In this document: one piece after another, positions 25,934 to 28,556 of the stretch
Position numbering within the stretch: the stretch's first letter is position 1
Layout: the number at the start of each line of letters is the position of its first letter
IMG/VR virus record: IMGVR_UViG_3300032829_000033
Location: 1-28,556 of that record
DNA from: a virus
Length of the DNA: 28,556 nt
Direction: 5' to 3' (one strand)
Program-made: the position numbers and the translations under genes
Notes under the pieces: generated by a model
What the model was told of the DNA's origin: nothing
The model's input: the letters and a program-made list of their open reading frames with translations, nothing else
Database searches by the model: none

Positions 25934-28556
25934 TACTCGGCTATCTCCAGCCAGCTTGTGCCATTGCACTTGAACTGGTAGTTATTGGCGCCGGTCACAC
26001 CGCTCCATGCAGTGGCAAAGCCTGCGGCCGTATTGCTCGTAATCCACATGGATTTCCCTTTGTAGGTTCCTGCGCATGAAGCTACATCCGCTGTAGGTAC
26101 GTTGAACGTTTCCGAGGCTGCGAATGTGGGCGAGCCTGAAATGCCTACCTGCGTTGTCACGTTCGTGAAAGTCGAGCCCCATTCCATGTTGCCGGTGCCC
26201 TGAGTAAATGAGAACCCAGTCGCCAGATTGATGAACTTGTTGTCTGCGTAGACGTTATCAGCCTGCGTTCCAGAGCCGGCCGTGCGAATGCCAAAATCCC
26301 CTGTCGCTCCGCCGCCACAGCCAATGATCGTATTGTTTTGAATCTTATTGGCATTGGCAAGGTCGGTCGACGAATTTGGCCGCACCAGAATGCCATAGCG
26401 ATTGTTGGTCAGCGTGCCCTGGCAGGGCAGATTGATTATGTTGTCTGCAATCACGTTATTGGATTGCATCGACTGGATGAATGCAGAAGAAGTGCAGCCG
26501 CCGCTACAAGCGCCCAGCCCAGAGGTCGGATTGTAGATTGTAAATGTGCCGCTGGTGCGCGAATAGCCTGCATCCAGAATCAGGCCTGAGATGTTATAGC
26601 CGGCTGTCGTGGCTCCAGTGAGGTTGATTGTCAATCCGGGCTGTATCCAGCCAGGCAGGGGCGGAGATGCGACCGTTACTGTAACGGTATTGCTTGACTC
26701 GCTCATGGAGCCAATCTGCACTTGGGCATGCGTGCCGCCTACACAGATGCCTCCAGCCACGTTGCTGCCATCACCAGCTTGCCCAAAGCCATAGATGTTA
26801 TTGCCTGTAATAGCTACTTTGCTTGATTGGTTAACCGTGATGGCGCAGGCCGTACCAGGCGTTTCGGTATAGAAAGTATTGATGCTAAAGGTTCCGCCAG
26901 TCGTGCCTATCACTTCAAAGCATGTGTAATTGATGGTCATGCCATTGAAGTTGCAGGTGTTTCCGGTCACTGTCGGGTTGAGATTGTTTTGCAGCGACAG
27001 CCCGCCGCACAGGGTCGAAGTTCCGCCTGATGGGCACAGCAGAATGTTGTTGGAATAGACCATGTTGCGGGTCGTATAGGCATTGAACCCGCCTGACTGA
27101 ATGCACCAGCCTTGGTTTGTAGTGCCCGGGCAGGTAATCGTATTGCCATTGATGATCCAATTGCTGATGCTGGTCGTGAGCCCCTGCGATTCAATCTCAA
27201 TGGTTCCGGGCCCGGATGCATAGGAACTGTTGCCGCAATCAAGGATATTGTCCTCAATCAATCCCGGCCCAACTTGGCCTTGCAGGCTAATAGCAGCAAC
27301 CGCGGTCGATACTGCAGGGCACTGAATGTAGTTGTGCGCAATCTGCACATTGGTCGGGCCCGGGTTCGTATACGATGCAGCAGAAGTGATATTCAGGCCA
27401 ACCACTTCGCAGTTCGTAATCTTGGAGTTGATGACTGAGAATCCTGAGACATTGGCTGCATTCGTGATGCAGATACCAGTATTCCCAGCGCAAGCTCCGC
27501 CTGAAGCGTTGCAGTTGCCGTCATAGGTCAGGCCTTCAATCCTGACGCCCGCAGCAGTAACCACTATCGAACCGCTTGGCCCTGGGCGCCCTGCCGAGGA
27601 ATTGTAGTTCTTCTTGATTGTGGCGCCATAGGCCTTCAAAACACAGTTGGCATTGCCCAAGGTAATTTGGCTGTTATGGATGTAAGTGCCTGGAGGAATT
27701 AAGACGGTACCGCCGTTGGGACACGCCGCAACAGCGCTATTGATTGCCGTCGCCGAATCGCTTACGCCTGTCGGATCGGCGCCGTACGTTGCCTGCGTGA
27801 CGTCAATCCATGGCCGCGGGCCAGCGATCGCGGCCGTACTAGCCATGCTTGCAGCTCCACTCGCGCTGAATGTGGTCGAATTGACAGCAGCAGCGGCCGT
27901 GCCGCCGATGGCTGGAGGCGAGGCAAACAGATTGGTAAAACCGGTGCCGCTCACCGCACCGGAAGCGCTCAGCGTAGTGGCATTTACACCTGCTGGAACA
28001 CTTGAGCCTAACGCTGGAGGCGAGGCGAAGCTGTTGGCTACGAACTGATTCGTGGCAACTTTCGTTGTAGTGTCGCCAGTGCTCTGCGTTGTAGCTGTTT
28101 GGCCATTCGGCAATGCAGATTGCAGGGCAAGCGTTACGCCTCCACTAGCACCGCCGCCGCTCAGGCCTGTGCCTGAAGATACCGAAGTGATTGTTCCGGT
28201 GCCTGCACCTGAAACATAGAACACATCCGGCCTAACGTCAGTCAGCGTAATCACTTGCGTGCCATTCGTTGTGACTGTGGCAACCGGATAATACGTGTTC
28301 GTAATCGACGTAAACGCGCTGGTCGTACTCAGAATCAGCCCTTGCACCATGTCGACATAGACATTTGTAGTCGTGTTCGGTGCGAGGCTAAGCCGGACCG
28401 AGGGCACCTGCGTCTTCACTCCGCTGATTGTGATGGTGCCGCCAGAAACTGATACAGACAGGCCAGCCAACGCAGGGAAGTTCGATTGCTGGTAGGGCGT
28501 GAAGGCAGGCAGAGAAGCCGCGCGCTGTTGCGTAGTAACTTGAGAGAACGCTGCGG
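25933..28556 (-). CDS. Tail fibre/tailspike with beta-helix domain, 5'-truncated
   Basis: The frame stays open to the window edge (28 further codons upstream of the TTG at 28470), so the true start lies outside; 873 codons are visible. Features in order: a fibre-like N-terminal beta region (GTITISGVKT, then TITSVSSGTGLSGGG), two tandem FASPPA repeats (27832-28029), a pectate-lyase-type opening YGADPTGVSDSATAINSAV followed by GGTVLIPPGTYIHNSQITL, then a long right-handed beta-helix with many N-x-I/V repeats, and a C-terminal tip (KGKSMWITSNTAAGFATAWS, ending SWLEIAE). It probably binds or degrades host surface glycans. No catalytic residues are assigned. Confidence 0.75.
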   Translation of the reverse strand, partial: AAFSQVTTQQRAASLPAFTPYQQSNFPALAGLSVSVSGGTITISGVKTQVPSVRLSLAPNTTTNVYVDMVQGLILSTTSAFTSITNTYYPVATVTTNGTQVITLTDVRPDVFYVSGAGTGTITSVSSGTGLSGGGASGGVTLALQSALPNGQTATTQSTGDTTTKVATNQFVANSFASPPALGSSVPAGVNATTLSASGAVSGTGFTNLFASPPAIGGTAAAAVNSTTFSASGAASMASTAAIAGPRPWIDVTQATYGADPTGVSDSATAINSAVAACPNGGTVLIPPGTYIHNSQITLGNANCVLKAYGATIKKNYNSSAGRPGPSGSIVVTAAGVRIEGLTYDGNCNASGGACAGNTGICITNAANVSGFSVINSKITNCEVVGLNITSAASYTNPGPTNVQIAHNYIQCPAVSTAVAAISLQGQVGPGLIEDNILDCGNSSYASGPGTIEIESQGLTTSISNWIINGNTITCPGTTNQGWCIQSGGFNAYTTRNMVYSNNILLCPSGGTSTLCGGLSLQNNLNPTVTGNTCNFNGMTINYTCFEVIGTTGGTFSINTFYTETPGTACAITVNQSSKVAITGNNIYGFGQAGDGSNVAGGICVGGTHAQVQIGSMSESSNTVTVTVASPPLPGWIQPGLTINLTGATTAGYNISGLILDAGYSRTSGTFTIYNPTSGLGACSGGCTSSAFIQSMQSNNVIADNIINLPCQGTLTNNRYGILVRPNSSTDLANANKIQNNTIIGCGGGATGDFGIRTAGSGTQADNVYADNKFINLATGFSFTQGTGNMEWGSTFTNVTTQVGISGSPTFAASETFNVPTADVASCAGTYKGKSMWITSNTAAGFATAWSGVTGANNYQFKCNGTSWLEIAE
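27832..28029 (-). repeat. Tandem fibre shaft repeat
   Basis: Two tandem copies read FASPPALGSSVPAGVNATTL then SASGAVSG, and FASPPAIGGTAAAAVNSTTF then SASGAAS. Each is about 32-34 residues with a shared F-A-S-P-P-A-x-G ... V-N-x-T-T-x-S-A-S-G-A. They lie just before the beta-helix, as in trimeric fibre shafts. Confidence 0.75.

Noticed and set aside
1-28556. CRISPR array, insertion sequence, integrase or attachment site
   Set aside because: No regularly spaced repeats, transposase or recombinase motifs were found; the only exact longer repeat noticed is the 29-bp pair.

Overview
The window is part of a tailed bacteriophage (or prophage) genome. Its late region is recognisable: a terminase large subunit, a portal, a scaffold-like protein, an N4-gp56-type major capsid protein, tail adaptors, a very large nozzle-like protein, internal-virion-like proteins, two beta-helix fibre or spike proteins and a lysis-like cassette. 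No tape-measure gene or sheath is visible, so a short-tailed (podovirus-like) virion is the best reading. No integrase, replication gene, tRNA or attachment site is visible, so lifestyle cannot be decided. The host is not shown directly. Gram-negative is likely; the secreted fibronectin-III-like protein and the beta-helix proteins resemble Acidobacteriota-type sequences to me, but that is a weak inference from memory.

Layout. (1) Positions 1-1855, + strand: a string of very small, tightly packed genes of early/accessory type, several Cys-rich, with a 29-bp direct repeat and signs of mosaicism. (2) 1903-6469, - strand: the end of the late region, with two or three small membrane proteins, a Tlde1/DUF2778-like peptidoglycan enzyme, a SleB-like hydrolase candidate and two proteins with Sec-type signal peptides (one FnIII-like, one beta-helix). 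(3) 6514-7316, + strand: a two-gene island against the surrounding transcription, made of a 39-aa zinc ribbon and a 192-aa protein whose motifs recall a phage family with a possible RAMP/Cas7-like fold. (4) 7377-12216, - strand: internal-virion or ejection-type proteins. (5) 12216-17727, - strand: nozzle-like protein, two paralogous adaptors and a coiled-coil/zinc protein. (6) 17737-22918, - strand: capsid and portal module, with an intrinsic terminator just behind the capsid gene. (7) 23198-28556, - strand: terminase, several small proteins, a GNAT-like protein and a tail fibre whose 5' end lies outside the window.

The genes work together as one late programme read right to left: fibre, packaging motor, portal, scaffold and capsid, then tail, ejection proteins and lysis. 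Many - strand genes overlap by 1-4 nt (ATGA, GTGA, TAATG), which suggests translational coupling. The + strand early block converges on the end of the lysis cassette near 1856-1902. The least conventional parts are the opposite-strand island, the duplicated adaptor in which one copy has gained a repeat module shared with the nozzle-like protein, and the exported proteins in the lysis region.
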